From assembly GCA_015062635.1 (NCBI GenBank), contig SUUF01000071.1, forward strand, positions 1 through 10,396: a DNA stretch of 10,396 nt. Direction: 5' to 3'. Position numbers and translations under genes: made by a program. The stretch comes from Coriobacteriaceae bacterium. Its GTDB lineage: Bacteria; Actinomycetota; Coriobacteriia; Coriobacteriales; Eggerthellaceae. The notes beneath the pieces were generated by a model, which saw only the letters and a list, made by a program, of their open reading frames with translations, ran no database searches and was not told where the DNA came from. This document shows, piece after piece, positions 1 to 7,019 of the stretch (its first letter is position 1; each line of letters begins with the position of its first letter).

Positions 1-341
1 GTGCCCTTGGTGTCGGCCACGATGAGCGCGCTCAGCACCAGCCCGGGCACGAAGCCAACGACGATGACGCCCGTGCTGAACACGATGTCGAACGCCCGCT
101 TCACGAAGCGGTAGCCTAGGGGCTTCTTCGGGATAATCCTCGCCGGCTGCTGTTCGAAGGCTTCCGTTGCTTGCACCCCTGCGTCATCCACGGTCGTTTG
201 GGCATACGAAAATGCAGGTCGGGAAGCCTTTCCCGCCTGCAAATCCTCTTCGGAAAGTTTGATGACCCGCGCGCGCTTCTGCTCCACCGCGCGAATCTCG
301 CTTCCCAATGCCTCGACCTCCCTCGCGGTCGATGTGTTCAT
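1..341 (-). CDS. Undecaprenyl-phosphate sugar-phosphate transferase, N-terminal part (runs off window)
   Basis: Only the first 113 codons are inside the window. Residues 1-76 are a soluble, charged segment, with a likely helix around residues 8-35. The bacterial sugar transferase signature then begins: YRFVKRAFDIVFST at 77-90, a hydrophobic membrane segment at about 88-109, and ADTKG at 109-113, which normally leads into the catalytic core. Family members (WcaJ/PglC/EpsL type) move a sugar-1-phosphate from a UDP-sugar onto undecaprenyl phosphate at the inner face of the membrane, the first step of a capsule or exopolysaccharide unit. The four-helix N-terminal domain of WcaJ-like enzymes is absent, so this resembles the short form with an extra soluble leader. 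ATG at 341 was chosen because GGGGGG lies 7 bases upstream; an in-frame ATG at 347 is only 1 base from it. The gene follows loaP by 65 bp, so it is probably the first structural gene of the operon LoaP serves. The substrate cannot be told. Confidence 0.85.
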   Translation of the reverse strand, partial: MNTSTAREVEALGSEIRAVEQKRARVIKLSEEDLQAGKASRPAFSYAQTTVDDAGVQATEAFEQQPARIIPKKPLGYRFVKRAFDIVFSTGVIVVGFVPGLVLSALIVADTKG

Positions 342-343
342 GT

Positions 344-390
344 GCATTCCCCCCAAAATGCCCGGCGCCTTCGCCGGCTCTTCACCGGGC
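344..390 (-). promoter_or_regulatory. Abutting RNA hairpins ahead of the sugar transferase, with the ribosome binding site in a loop
   Basis: In the minus-strand transcript, a perfect CCGGCG-AAGG-CGCCGG hairpin (377-362) is followed without a gap by GCAUU-UUGGGGGG-AAUGC (361-344). The second hairpin holds the GGGGGG ribosome binding site in its loop, just before the ATG at 341. A longer pairing, GCCCGG (390-385) with CCGGGC (365-360), would compete with both. There is no U-run after the GC-rich stem, so it is not an ordinary terminator. The sequence shows the pairing potential. A role in LoaP recruitment or in translation control of the next gene is inference, although LoaP proteins are known to act through hairpins in leader RNA. 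Confidence 0.3.
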
Positions 391-406
391 CCGCCGGCCG
401 CGGCAC

Positions 407-937
407 TCACGCTTTCGCGACCACCGCAAGGCCTATCTCCACGGACACGGTCCTGCCGAACATCGTCATCTCAACGAGCGCAGTGCCCTTGCGGCGGTTT
501 ATCTTGCGAATCGCGGCCTCGTGACCGACCATCGGTCCTTCCATCACGGTGACGGAGTCGCCTTCGGCCACCGCCTTCGACAGCCGGATGACCCGGTGTT
601 TTTCGACGGTGAAGGAATTGATGAAGGACATCTCGGCCCGATCCAGGGGGATGAAGGACTTTTCGTTGCCGAGAATTCTGGTGAATGCGCTCACGCCCGA
701 CAGCAATCGGTTGAGTTCGCTCGCGTTCGAGGTGATGGCTATGACATAGCCGGGGAACAGGTTGCGCTCGAGCAGCTTGTACTCGCCGTGGAACTTGCGC
801 TCGACCTGGTAGCGCGGGGCGAAGCATTCCTTCAGCACCAGGCGCCCGTCGGCATCGACCGCATCGGCGACCGTTCGGGTTATGAGCCCGACCGCTTTTT
901 CCTCTTGGCCGGAAAGCACTTGCACCACATACCACAT
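407..937 (-). CDS. loaP: LoaP-type transcription antiterminator (NusG paralog)
   Basis: A 176-residue protein with the two-domain NusG plan. The NGN domain covers about 1-105, beginning MWYVVQVLSGQEEK and holding the LFPGYV motif at 60-65. The KOW domain covers about 122-176, with GPMVGHEAAIRKINRRK at 134-150 and MFGR at 159-162. The pattern GP-x-VG-x-E, I-x-KI-x-R-x-K and MFGR is typical of LoaP rather than housekeeping NusG. LoaP proteins bind RNA polymerase and a leader hairpin so that long biosynthetic operons are transcribed past terminators. This one lies directly before a polysaccharide-initiating sugar transferase, which fits an operon-specific role. ATG at 937 was chosen because AAGGGG sits 5 bases upstream and the domain starts immediately; an in-frame ATG at 967 adds 10 residues and has a poor ribosome binding site. 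Other NusG paralogs (RfaH, UpxY) are less likely because of the KOW motifs. Confidence 0.88.
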   Translation of the reverse strand: MWYVVQVLSGQEEKAVGLITRTVADAVDADGRLVLKECFAPRYQVERKFHGEYKLLERNLFPGYVIAITSNASELNRLLSGVSAFTRILGNEKSFIPLDRAEMSFINSFTVEKHRVIRLSKAVAEGDSVTVMEGPMVGHEAAIRKINRRKGTALVEMTMFGRTVSVEIGLAVVAKA

Positions 938-1478
938 GGGTTCCCCTTTTTGCGCATGCGTAGCCATCCCGACAGGGGTTCCCTATTTGCGCGCGGTGCG
1001 TGGCACGTGGATTTTTGGACATGCGTTGCCATACGGGCTTCGGGGTTACCGTTTCGGGCATAGGCTTCGCCAGCGGCGGTTACGCCGCTTTTACGAAAAG
1101 CTCTTCATCCCCCTGGTCCCGCTTGGCCCGCCGAAGGCACCGCCTGCGCTCTCCAGAGTATGTTCGTTGCAACCCCGCTTCCGCAGCCGGTCGCGCCTGC
1201 GTCCTGCTGTTTGGCCGGGTCGCCATCCGACTTGCGCCGGAGCCATTGCGGGGCATTCCCCACGCAGGTCTGCATAGACTAGCACAACCGATTCCCCGGC
1301 GCTGCGGGGTTTGGATGTTTTTGGGCAAATTGTGCATTTCCGCACTACAGACGGGGGGCATTGGCTATTCCGGATGCCGACAGGTTTGGGTTTGTGTTGG
1401 GATTGGAATTGGAGGTGGCGGATTAGGTTGATGCGTGGACTGCGGCAAGCGCCGAGGGGGATCCTTCGACTTCGCGCA
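938..1478. other. Gene-free upstream region of loaP
   Basis: No open frame here has family-like sequence or a convincing ribosome binding site. The stretch is probably the promoter and 5' leader of loaP. It holds the overlapping hairpins described separately at 1072-1101 and a short CCCCG/CGGGG stem at 1294-1309, followed on the plus strand by TTTGGATGTTTTT. I found no clear -35/-10 pair on the minus strand; TGTGCTAGTCT near 1278-1288 resembles an extended -10 but lacks a matching -35. The composition is less GC-rich around 1310-1440 than in the genes. The last 20 bases before the repeat array already resemble the array's own arms (ATCCTTCGAC at 1461-1470). Confidence 0.5.
1072..1101 (-). promoter_or_regulatory. 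Mutually exclusive hairpins in the putative loaP leader
   Basis: Two perfect stems share three bases. In the minus-strand RNA the first is GCUUUU-CGU-AAAAGC (1101-1087) and the second is AGCGGCG-UAAC-CGCCGCU (1089-1072). They cannot both form in full because 1087-1089 is needed by both. They lie about 135-165 bases before the loaP start. Such a pair could be a transcription-control switch or a binding site for LoaP itself, but no U-run follows the second stem. On the opposite strand the GC-rich stem is followed by TTTT, so a plus-strand terminator is an alternative reading. Confidence 0.25.
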
Positions 1479-1681
1479 CTTCGTGCGCTGCGCTGCTCTG
1501 CATACCTCCGCTACGCTCCGGAATCAGGATGACACAAGGGGGACGTGCGCTTCGTGCGCTGCGCTGCTCTGCATACCTCCGCTACGCTCCGGAATCAGGA
1601 TGACACAAGGGGGACGTGCGCTTCGTGCGCTGCGCTGCTCTGCATACCTCCGCTACGCTCCGGAATCAGGATGACACAAGG
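1479..1681. repeat. Three tandem copies of a 71-bp repeat
   Basis: The copies start at 1479, 1550 and 1621, each beginning CTTCGTGCGCTGCGCTGCTC. Copies 1 and 2 are full length (71 bp). Copy 3 matches for 61 bp, to 1681, then diverges. Each contains CTCCGCTACGCTCCGGAATC followed by AGGATGACACAAGG. A decayed relative continues to about 1768 (CTTCGCTCAGGGCGCAGGAT at 1700-1719, then GGCCTTCGTGCGCTGCGCTC), and ATCCTTCGAC at 1461-1470 looks like the opposite arm. The words resemble dispersed intergenic repeats of the 'ATCCTTCGACT...CTCAGGATGACA' kind, so this looks like local amplification of one such element. It lies between the CgeB-like gene stop (1778) and the loaP leader. Any plus-strand frames across it are spurious. 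Confidence 0.9.
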
Positions 1682-1777
1682 TGGCGCGCTTTCGGCGGCT
1701 TCGCTCAGGGCGCAGGATGAGACGCGGCCTTCGTGCGCTGCGCTCGAAACACCGGAGGGCGGGGTGACGGGCGCTTT

Positions 1778-3736
1778 TTAAAGGGCAATGGTGAAGCCGT
1801 CTAGGGTCTTGGTGGCTACTAACGTATCCAGGTCGAGGGGGGCCACACGATTCAGGGCGTAGAGCGTGTTGCAGCGGGTTTGGGTTCCCGTGGCGTAGTC
1901 GTAGCCGTGGGCGTAATCGTTCATTGGCACACTCGCAACATACGAAACGTCGGTGAACTTGAAGGCGTTCATGGCGTCTTCCAGGAAATGCTCGTCCAAG
2001 TGCCCGCCATCTTCCAACAGCACGGCATAGCCATCGCGAACGTCCATCGCCTGGAATTCCGCAAGCGAGACCAGCTCCTTCTTACGGTACGTCTGCGCCT
2101 CGAATTGCTCCCGGATACTCGGGGTAAGCGCCTCGTATAGCACGAACGCCTTCTGCGTCGCATACACCTGCTCAAACCCGATTCGCGCGAACATCAGGTT
2201 CAGGCGGTCGTATACCGTCGCGTCGCCGAGCATCCTTCGAATGCCGGCGAGCTGTTCCTGCACAATGCCGCATTCATCCAGGCCAGACAGGTATTCCTGC
2301 GCATCGCGCGGCGTGGTTACGATGCACATATCGGGATAGAAGTTGCGAATCGACTTCGCGTCGTTCGAAAGTAGCAGGCTTCCCAGCGCCTGCACTTCCA
2401 GCACGCGCATCGCGCCCATGGTGTTCGAGTCGGTGACGCTGTTGAAGTTGAGTGCGAAATCGAACAGCTTGTGCACCTTCTGCAGCAGCCGGTGCTCGAT
2501 GGGCGGGATGATGTATTCGTTGTACCTGTAGGGGAACACCCTGCCCTTTCTCCATTGGTAGTCGAGCGCGCGATCGGCGACGATAAGCTGTTTACCTGCG
2601 GCGATGACGCTATCGAACAACAGGGCGGTATCGTCGCAGCGTTTCTTGAACGCGCTATACCAGCTGCCGGCGAAGAACACGCAATCACGGTAGAGCGGCA
2701 TTTCGCGGCGCTTCAGGAAACCGATGGGATTGTTGATGAGCGGATTCACCCCGTAAGGCTGGTAATACACCCGCTTGTTTCCCGTGTCTTCGATGTATTT
2801 GGGAATCATCTCGACCGCCGAGGTGAAAATGAAGTCAGACACCTTGGCGATGGGCAGGTAGGTGCTGTAGTTCGGCGGATCCTCGATGCTCTGGAAAACC
2901 ACTTTCAAGCCCTTGGCATGCGCGTATTCCACCAATTCGGGCATGAACCGGGCGGCCGCCGACGTGGCATATTCGTAGGCCCCCGACTCATCGGGCGGCA
3001 ACATCCCGCGCCAGCAGCTCACGTACAGGACAAACGACAGGTCTTCGGTATCGAGTATCTCGCGGTACCGGTTTTTCTCGATGTATACCAAATCGAGCGC
3101 ACCGGCATAGTAGTTGTACATGAAGTCGTCGGTGATGATGCCGACCTTGGGCTTGTCGCCCGCGTAGTACCCCGACCCATTGGTTTCGGGAATGGCCTCG
3201 GCATCATGCAAGAGCGACTGGTACACCCGCGCCGTTGCGGGGTTCGAGGCGGCCAGGTGGTTTTGCATCGTTATGCTGTACACGCCGAAGGTGTGTTTCG
3301 GGGCCGCGATTTCCCGGACGGAAACCCGCGCGCCGGCATCAAGCTGCAAGCCCAACTGGATGGCATGGGCCGCCTCGGGCAAGCGCAGACGATATGCGCC
3401 GGTTGCGCAGGGCAAGCTGACGGCGGCGATGCGGTTGGCGGCATCGTCATAGCACCAGCACGCGAAGTACGCCTCGCCGGCGGCGCAGACGGCATCGATG
3501 CGCAGGTCGATGCATTCGCGCCCATGGAACACGGGAAGAATCTGCGTGAGGGCGATTGGATCGACCTCTTCCCCATCCGCAGCGGCGGTGCGCGCGCAGG
3601 TGAAGCCGCAGCCGTCGCTTTCCCATGCAAGCGAAGCCGGCAGGGGCGACTCAGGTTCCAGGCTTATGGCCTGGTAGTCGTTGGAATCGCCGGCATCGGC
3701 GGGTATGCGCTCGATATGCAGCTCGTTCATGCTCAT
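1778..3736 (-). CDS. CgeB-like (GT-B) glycosyltransferase with N-terminal beta-rich and shortened C-terminal GT-A-like regions
   Basis: A 652-residue protein with three parts. Residues 1-150 are probably beta-rich and have no recognised motif, perhaps sugar-binding. Residues about 195-530 look like the CgeB/'glycosyl transferases group 1' GT-B fold: PKVGIITDDFMYNYYAG at 196-212, GLKVVFQSIEDPPNYSTYLP at 276-295, YQPYGVNP at 325-332, CVFFAGSWYSAFKKR at 352-366, and the nucleotide-sugar half NTMGAMRVLEVQALGSLLLS at 438-457. Residues about 550-652 resemble the end of a GT2/GT-A domain (FLEDAMNAFKFTD at 584-596). The expected acidic metal site seems replaced by LLEDGG at 573-578, and the first half of that domain is nearly absent. 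It probably acts in the cytoplasm on a cell-surface polymer; acceptor and donor are unknown. The ATG at 3736 overlaps the upstream stop (ATGA), indicating translational coupling; an ATG two codons later (3730) is 8 bases from GAGG and is equally possible. Confidence 0.78.
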   Translation of the reverse strand: MSMNELHIERIPADAGDSNDYQAISLEPESPLPASLAWESDGCGFTCARTAAADGEEVDPIALTQILPVFHGRECIDLRIDAVCAAGEAYFACWCYDDAANRIAAVSLPCATGAYRLRLPEAAHAIQLGLQLDAGARVSVREIAAPKHTFGVYSITMQNHLAASNPATARVYQSLLHDAEAIPETNGSGYYAGDKPKVGIITDDFMYNYYAGALDLVYIEKNRYREILDTEDLSFVLYVSCWRGMLPPDESGAYEYATSAAARFMPELVEYAHAKGLKVVFQSIEDPPNYSTYLPIAKVSDFIFTSAVEMIPKYIEDTGNKRVYYQPYGVNPLINNPIGFLKRREMPLYRDCVFFAGSWYSAFKKRCDDTALLFDSVIAAGKQLIVADRALDYQWRKGRVFPYRYNEYIIPPIEHRLLQKVHKLFDFALNFNSVTDSNTMGAMRVLEVQALGSLLLSNDAKSIRNFYPDMCIVTTPRDAQEYLSGLDECGIVQEQLAGIRRMLGDATVYDRLNLMFARIGFEQVYATQKAFVLYEALTPSIREQFEAQTYRKKELVSLAEFQAMDVRDGYAVLLEDGGHLDEHFLEDAMNAFKFTDVSYVASVPMNDYAHGYDYATGTQTRCNTLYALNRVAPLDLDTLVATKTLDGFTIAL

Positions 3737-5796
3737 CGCCTCAGCCCTTTCAGCAAGCAGTTCAAAACCGCATCGAAACCGGCCTTGTCTGCGGGTGCGG
3801 CAATGCAATACGCGCGTACCGCATCGATATCGCAGACGTGCACGCTGCAGCCGCCCTCTTCGGAACGGAAGCTCGTATATGCCTGCGGCTGGCTATTTTG
3901 CTGTCCATCAGATGCATCGGCATGTAGCAAATGCACGAATTTCCACGCGTAAACGCCCGCGTAGCATCGCTCGTTCGCACCGAAATGGTGCGCGGCCTGT
4001 TTGCCCGTCGAAGACGAGATGAGATATTCAGCCTGCAGGAACAGGTTGGCATATTCCTTCGATTCCTTCGCCACCACCGGGCCAGTCGCCTTCATTTTCG
4101 GGAAATCGGATGACTGCTGCGACAAGACGTAATAGGCCTTCACGCCCTGCGGCTTCACCTCGCAAACCCGCTGGAAGAGCGCCGCGCCGGCCCCGCTTGC
4201 ATGCTGCAAGTCGTCGCTGATGAGCCAAATCTTCGGGCCACGCTTGGCGTGAGCCAGCACCGCCTTGCCGCGCTTGAAGGCGATTGCCGCCGCCTGGCGT
4301 TTCCCCTTGGTTTTCGCAAGGCCGCGGGCGATGCGGCGTTCGTTTTTCACGATATCGATTGCGCCCGACAGGCGCTCGAAGCGAAACGCCTTCTTCGAAA
4401 CGGGTGACAACCGGCCGCTTCCGCTGGGCGTATAGCATTCGTTGAAGGCGTTCTTCATGCGCGAGGTGCGGCTGAACCCGATGCCCGCGGCACGCCATTT
4501 CTTGCCATCGACGAACATCGTGCAGCTGATCTGGCACGATCCCGAAAGGGAAAGCGTCGCGGAAAACCCGATGCACGGGCACACGCCGCCGTCGAGCGGC
4601 GACTCCAAGCGGGTGTCTTCGCGATTGTAGAGGTTCGCCGTGAACGTCTGGTCGCCCCCGTTGAACCGCAGTTCCATGCGGCTTTGCGGGAACGGCGCAA
4701 GCACGCGGCCCTCGAGGCGCAGGCCATCGGGACCGTCGTCGATACGCTCGACGACGACCTTCACACGGCTTTCGGCGGCACTCAGCGGCTCGCCGGCAAG
4801 CAGCACCTGCTTGTGCGACAATTTCAGCAGCTCTTGTTCTTGCTCGAACGTGGAATCGTGCTTGATTGCCAGGGTGTGGAGCTTCCAGTGCAGGCCGAAT
4901 TCCCGCTGCTTCAGAATCGCCTGGTCGTCGATGCCCGCCAACACGTCGTGCACGCGGCTGCGCAGATGGGGCCGCTCGCTTGCTGGAAGCGCATCGGCGT
5001 GCACGGCGGGCAGCGCGCGCTTGAGCAGGTACATCGCCGCGTATTGCGCATAGGGAATTATGTATCCGTACAGGCTGCGCGATGAGGCGGAGAGGCGCTC
5101 GCAATTTGCAAGGACATCGGGCAGTTGTACTTGCCCTGCGGCGCCCTGCAGCACATCCGCGGACGAACCGTTCGCGCACGTGCACTCGCACTCTTTCAGC
5201 AGCGCGTACGTGCCGATGTGCATGACCATGAACGATGCCAGCACCTGCTCGGTCGTGTCTTCGGGCAGCAACGCCAACCCGGTGCCGAGTATCGGCGTGC
5301 GCACGAACAGGCCGCAAAGCGACGGCTGCGGCGCGTCCCATTCGTCGAAGACGTTCACCAGGCGCGTTTCGGCGAACCGGTAGTCGAGGTCGGTGTATTC
5401 GCCATTCACCAGACGCGCGGCAATCGCACCCGCTTCGGGGTGAGCGGCCGCATAGTCGCGCGCCACCTTGAACGCATCGGCATTCCAAACCATGCCCGCG
5501 CGAAGCAGGCACGTGAACGCGCCATGCGCCTGTTCCGCGCCGGTGGCCAGGGCTTTCGCAAGGCCGATGCCGCCCAGGCGGAGTACTCTGACGTTATTGG
5601 GGTGTGCAGCGGCATATTCATCGCACAACGCGGCGGTCGAGGCGTCGCCGGAATCGTCGAGCAGCACGAGTTCGATGGCGTCTTCGAACCCAATGGTTTG
5701 GCCGAGCACGCTGCGCACTGCCTCGTCAACGCCAGCTGTGCCGCCGTCAAGATACGCCAATACCGAGAAGGAACGTTCCCGTGACATTTCGTTCAC
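3733..5796 (-). CDS. GT2-like / CDP-glycerol glycerophosphotransferase (TagF)-like fusion, apparently lacking catalytic parts
   Basis: A 687-residue protein starting at GTG. Residues about 9-235 follow a GT2 fold: SVLAYLDGG at 11-19, VLGQTIGFEDAIELVLLDDS at 30-49. The usual DxD strand is LLRAGMVW (97-104), with no acidic pair. Residues about 345-445 are a beta-rich linker like the middle part of TagF-type proteins. Residues about 521-627 match the first half of a CDP-glycerol glycerophosphotransferase domain: KIWLISDD at 522-529, GVKAYYVLSQQSSDF at 551-565, SKEYANLFLQAEYLISSS at 579-596, KFVHLLHAD at 619-627. H625 sits where the family has H-G. About 60 residues follow and the protein ends, so the rest of that domain (roughly 200 residues) is missing. 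The GTG at 5796 is supported by GGGGAGGGAG 5 bases upstream; the ATG at 5787 is too far. It lies 20 bp after wecB and overlaps the next gene by 4 bp. It may be a pseudoenzyme, scaffold or altered transferase. Confidence 0.75.
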   Translation of the reverse strand: MNEMSRERSFSVLAYLDGGTAGVDEAVRSVLGQTIGFEDAIELVLLDDSGDASTAALCDEYAAAHPNNVRVLRLGGIGLAKALATGAEQAHGAFTCLLRAGMVWNADAFKVARDYAAAHPEAGAIAARLVNGEYTDLDYRFAETRLVNVFDEWDAPQPSLCGLFVRTPILGTGLALLPEDTTEQVLASFMVMHIGTYALLKECECTCANGSSADVLQGAAGQVQLPDVLANCERLSASSRSLYGYIIPYAQYAAMYLLKRALPAVHADALPASERPHLRSRVHDVLAGIDDQAILKQREFGLHWKLHTLAIKHDSTFEQEQELLKLSHKQVLLAGEPLSAAESRVKVVVERIDDGPDGLRLEGRVLAPFPQSRMELRFNGGDQTFTANLYNREDTRLESPLDGGVCPCIGFSATLSLSGSCQISCTMFVDGKKWRAAGIGFSRTSRMKNAFNECYTPSGSGRLSPVSKKAFRFERLSGAIDIVKNERRIARGLAKTKGKRQAAAIAFKRGKAVLAHAKRGPKIWLISDDLQHASGAGAALFQRVCEVKPQGVKAYYVLSQQSSDFPKMKATGPVVAKESKEYANLFLQAEYLISSSTGKQAAHHFGANERCYAGVYAWKFVHLLHADASDGQQNSQPQAYTSFRSEEGGCSVHVCDIDAVRAYCIAAPADKAGFDAVLNCLLKGLRR

Positions 5797-5801
5797 CGCA
5801 A

Positions 5802-5811
5802 CTCCCTCCCC
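5802..5811 (-). promoter_or_regulatory. Ribosome binding site deciding the GTG start of the GT2/TagF-like gene
   Basis: GGGGAGGGAG on the minus strand ends 5 bases before GTG at 5796 and lies in the 20-bp gap after the wecB stop. It is 14 bases from the nearest ATG (5787), so GTG is favoured. Confidence 0.6.
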
Positions 5812-5815
5812 ACCA

Positions 5816-6940
5816 TTATCCGAGTGCCGCGATGACGTTGGCGATTCGCTTCGACGCATGGCCGTCGCCATACGGGTTCGAAGCCTGCGACATCGCTTCA
5901 TACGCCGCTTCGTCTTCGATGAGCCGCAGGCATTCCCGCGCGATGGCATCTTCGTCGGTTCCGACGAGCTTCAGCGTGCCGGCCGCCACGCCTTCGGGCC
6001 GCTCGGTCGTATCGCGCATCACCAGCACCGGCTTGCCGAGCGAGGGCGCTTCTTCCTGTATGCCGCCGGAATCGGTGAGGATGAGGTAGCTGCGTGCCAT
6101 GAAATTATGGAAATCGAGCACGTCGAGCGGCTTGACCAGGCGTATCTTGTCGCAATCGCCCAGCTCCTCGCGAGCCACGGCCTGCACGGCGGGGTTCAGG
6201 TGCACAGGGTAGATGGCCTTCACGTCGTCGCGCGATTCCACGACCCGGCGAATACCCCGGAACATGCTGCGCATGGGGTCGCCCAGGTTCTCGCGGCGGT
6301 GCGCGGTGACAAGCAGCAGCTTCGAGCCGGCCGCCCAGTCCAGGTAGGGGTGCGTGTAATCTGGCCGCACCGTGGTTTGCAGGGCGTCGATTCCCGTGTT
6401 GCCGGTGACCCAAATATGGTCGGGGTCGCGGTTTTCGGCCACGAGGTTGTCGCGCGAGACGTTGGTTGGCGCGAAATGCAGCGATGATATGGCGTCGATG
6501 GCCTCGCGGTTGAATTCCTCGGGAAACGGCGAGGCCATGTTGTAGGTGCGCAGCCCCGCTTCCACATGCCCCACCGGAACGCCCAGGTAAAAGGCCGCAA
6601 GCGCCGTCGCGAACGCCGTCGTGGTGTCGCCATGCACCAGCACGACATCGGGAGACGTGTCGCGAAGCAGCTCGGTCATCTTCGCCAAGACGTCGGTGGT
6701 GATGCTCGCGGGCGTCTGCCCTTCTTTCATGATGGAGAGGTCGTAGTCGGGCACCACGCCAAACGCATGCAGCACCTGGTCGAGCATCTGTCGATGCTGG
6801 CCGGTCACGCACACGATGCAGCGAAGGCTCGGCGTTTCCCGCAGGGCAAGAACGAGCGGGCACATCTTGATGGCCTCGGGACGCGTGCCGAACACCACCA
6901 TGACGGCGGGGGTGTTGCTGACTTCTGTCTCTTCTGCCAT
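5816..6940 (-). CDS. wecB: UDP-N-acetylglucosamine 2-epimerase (non-hydrolysing)
   Basis: A full-length 374-residue cytoplasmic enzyme converting UDP-GlcNAc to UDP-ManNAc, the donor or precursor for ManNAc and ManNAcA residues in teichoic acid linkage units and capsules. Family motifs are in the right order: FGTRPEAIK at 17-25, TGQHRQM at 46-52, HGDTTT at 103-108, HVEAGLRT at 125-132, FPEEFNR at 139-145, TGNTGID at 179-185, VTAHRREN at 211-218, YPVHLNP at 244-250, DSGGIQEEAPSLGKPVLVMR at 290-309, and TERPEG at 312-317. No active-site change is apparent. ATG at 6940 follows AAGGG closely, with AAGG a few bases further upstream. It starts the three-gene unit with the two glycosyltransferase-like genes and is 166 bp after the LCP gene, the gap being taken up by an inverted-repeat element. 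mnaA is an equivalent name. Confidence 0.96.
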   Translation of the reverse strand: MAEETEVSNTPAVMVVFGTRPEAIKMCPLVLALRETPSLRCIVCVTGQHRQMLDQVLHAFGVVPDYDLSIMKEGQTPASITTDVLAKMTELLRDTSPDVVLVHGDTTTAFATALAAFYLGVPVGHVEAGLRTYNMASPFPEEFNREAIDAISSLHFAPTNVSRDNLVAENRDPDHIWVTGNTGIDALQTTVRPDYTHPYLDWAAGSKLLLVTAHRRENLGDPMRSMFRGIRRVVESRDDVKAIYPVHLNPAVQAVAREELGDCDKIRLVKPLDVLDFHNFMARSYLILTDSGGIQEEAPSLGKPVLVMRDTTERPEGVAAGTLKLVGTDEDAIARECLRLIEDEAAYEAMSQASNPYGDGHASKRIANVIAALG

Positions 6941-7019
6941 GAACCCTTAGCCTTCGTTCTGCCAATGCGTCGCTTGGTGCCGCGGTGCGTTTGCCCGCCT
7001 GTCATTCCGTGGCCCCACC

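Noticed and set aside
1072..1092. Intrinsic terminator on the plus strand (GC-rich stem followed by TTTT)
   Set aside because: No plus-strand gene ends nearby, and the T-run is short and interrupted.
1080..1361. A 93-codon minus-strand open frame upstream of loaP
   Set aside because: Arg/Ala/Pro-rich low-information translation, no good ribosome binding site, and no resemblance to known families.
1479..1681. CRISPR array
   Set aside because: The copies are directly adjacent with a 71-bp period and no unique spacers, and there are no cas genes.
1435..1781. Plus-strand frames with repeated RALRCSAYLRYAPESG peptides, as a repeat protein
   Set aside because: The peptide repeat is only the 71-bp DNA repeat read through; no start signal or protein-like context.
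3733..3808. A frameshift hiding the missing half of the TagF-like domain
   Set aside because: The stop is immediately followed by the coupled start of the next gene, which is unrelated in sequence, so there is no room for a displaced remainder.
2471..3952. A 493-codon plus-strand open frame, and similar long plus-strand frames at 7212-8612 and 8916-10049
   Set aside because: They lie opposite genes with clear family motifs and arise from GC-rich codon use; their translations show no recognisable domain.
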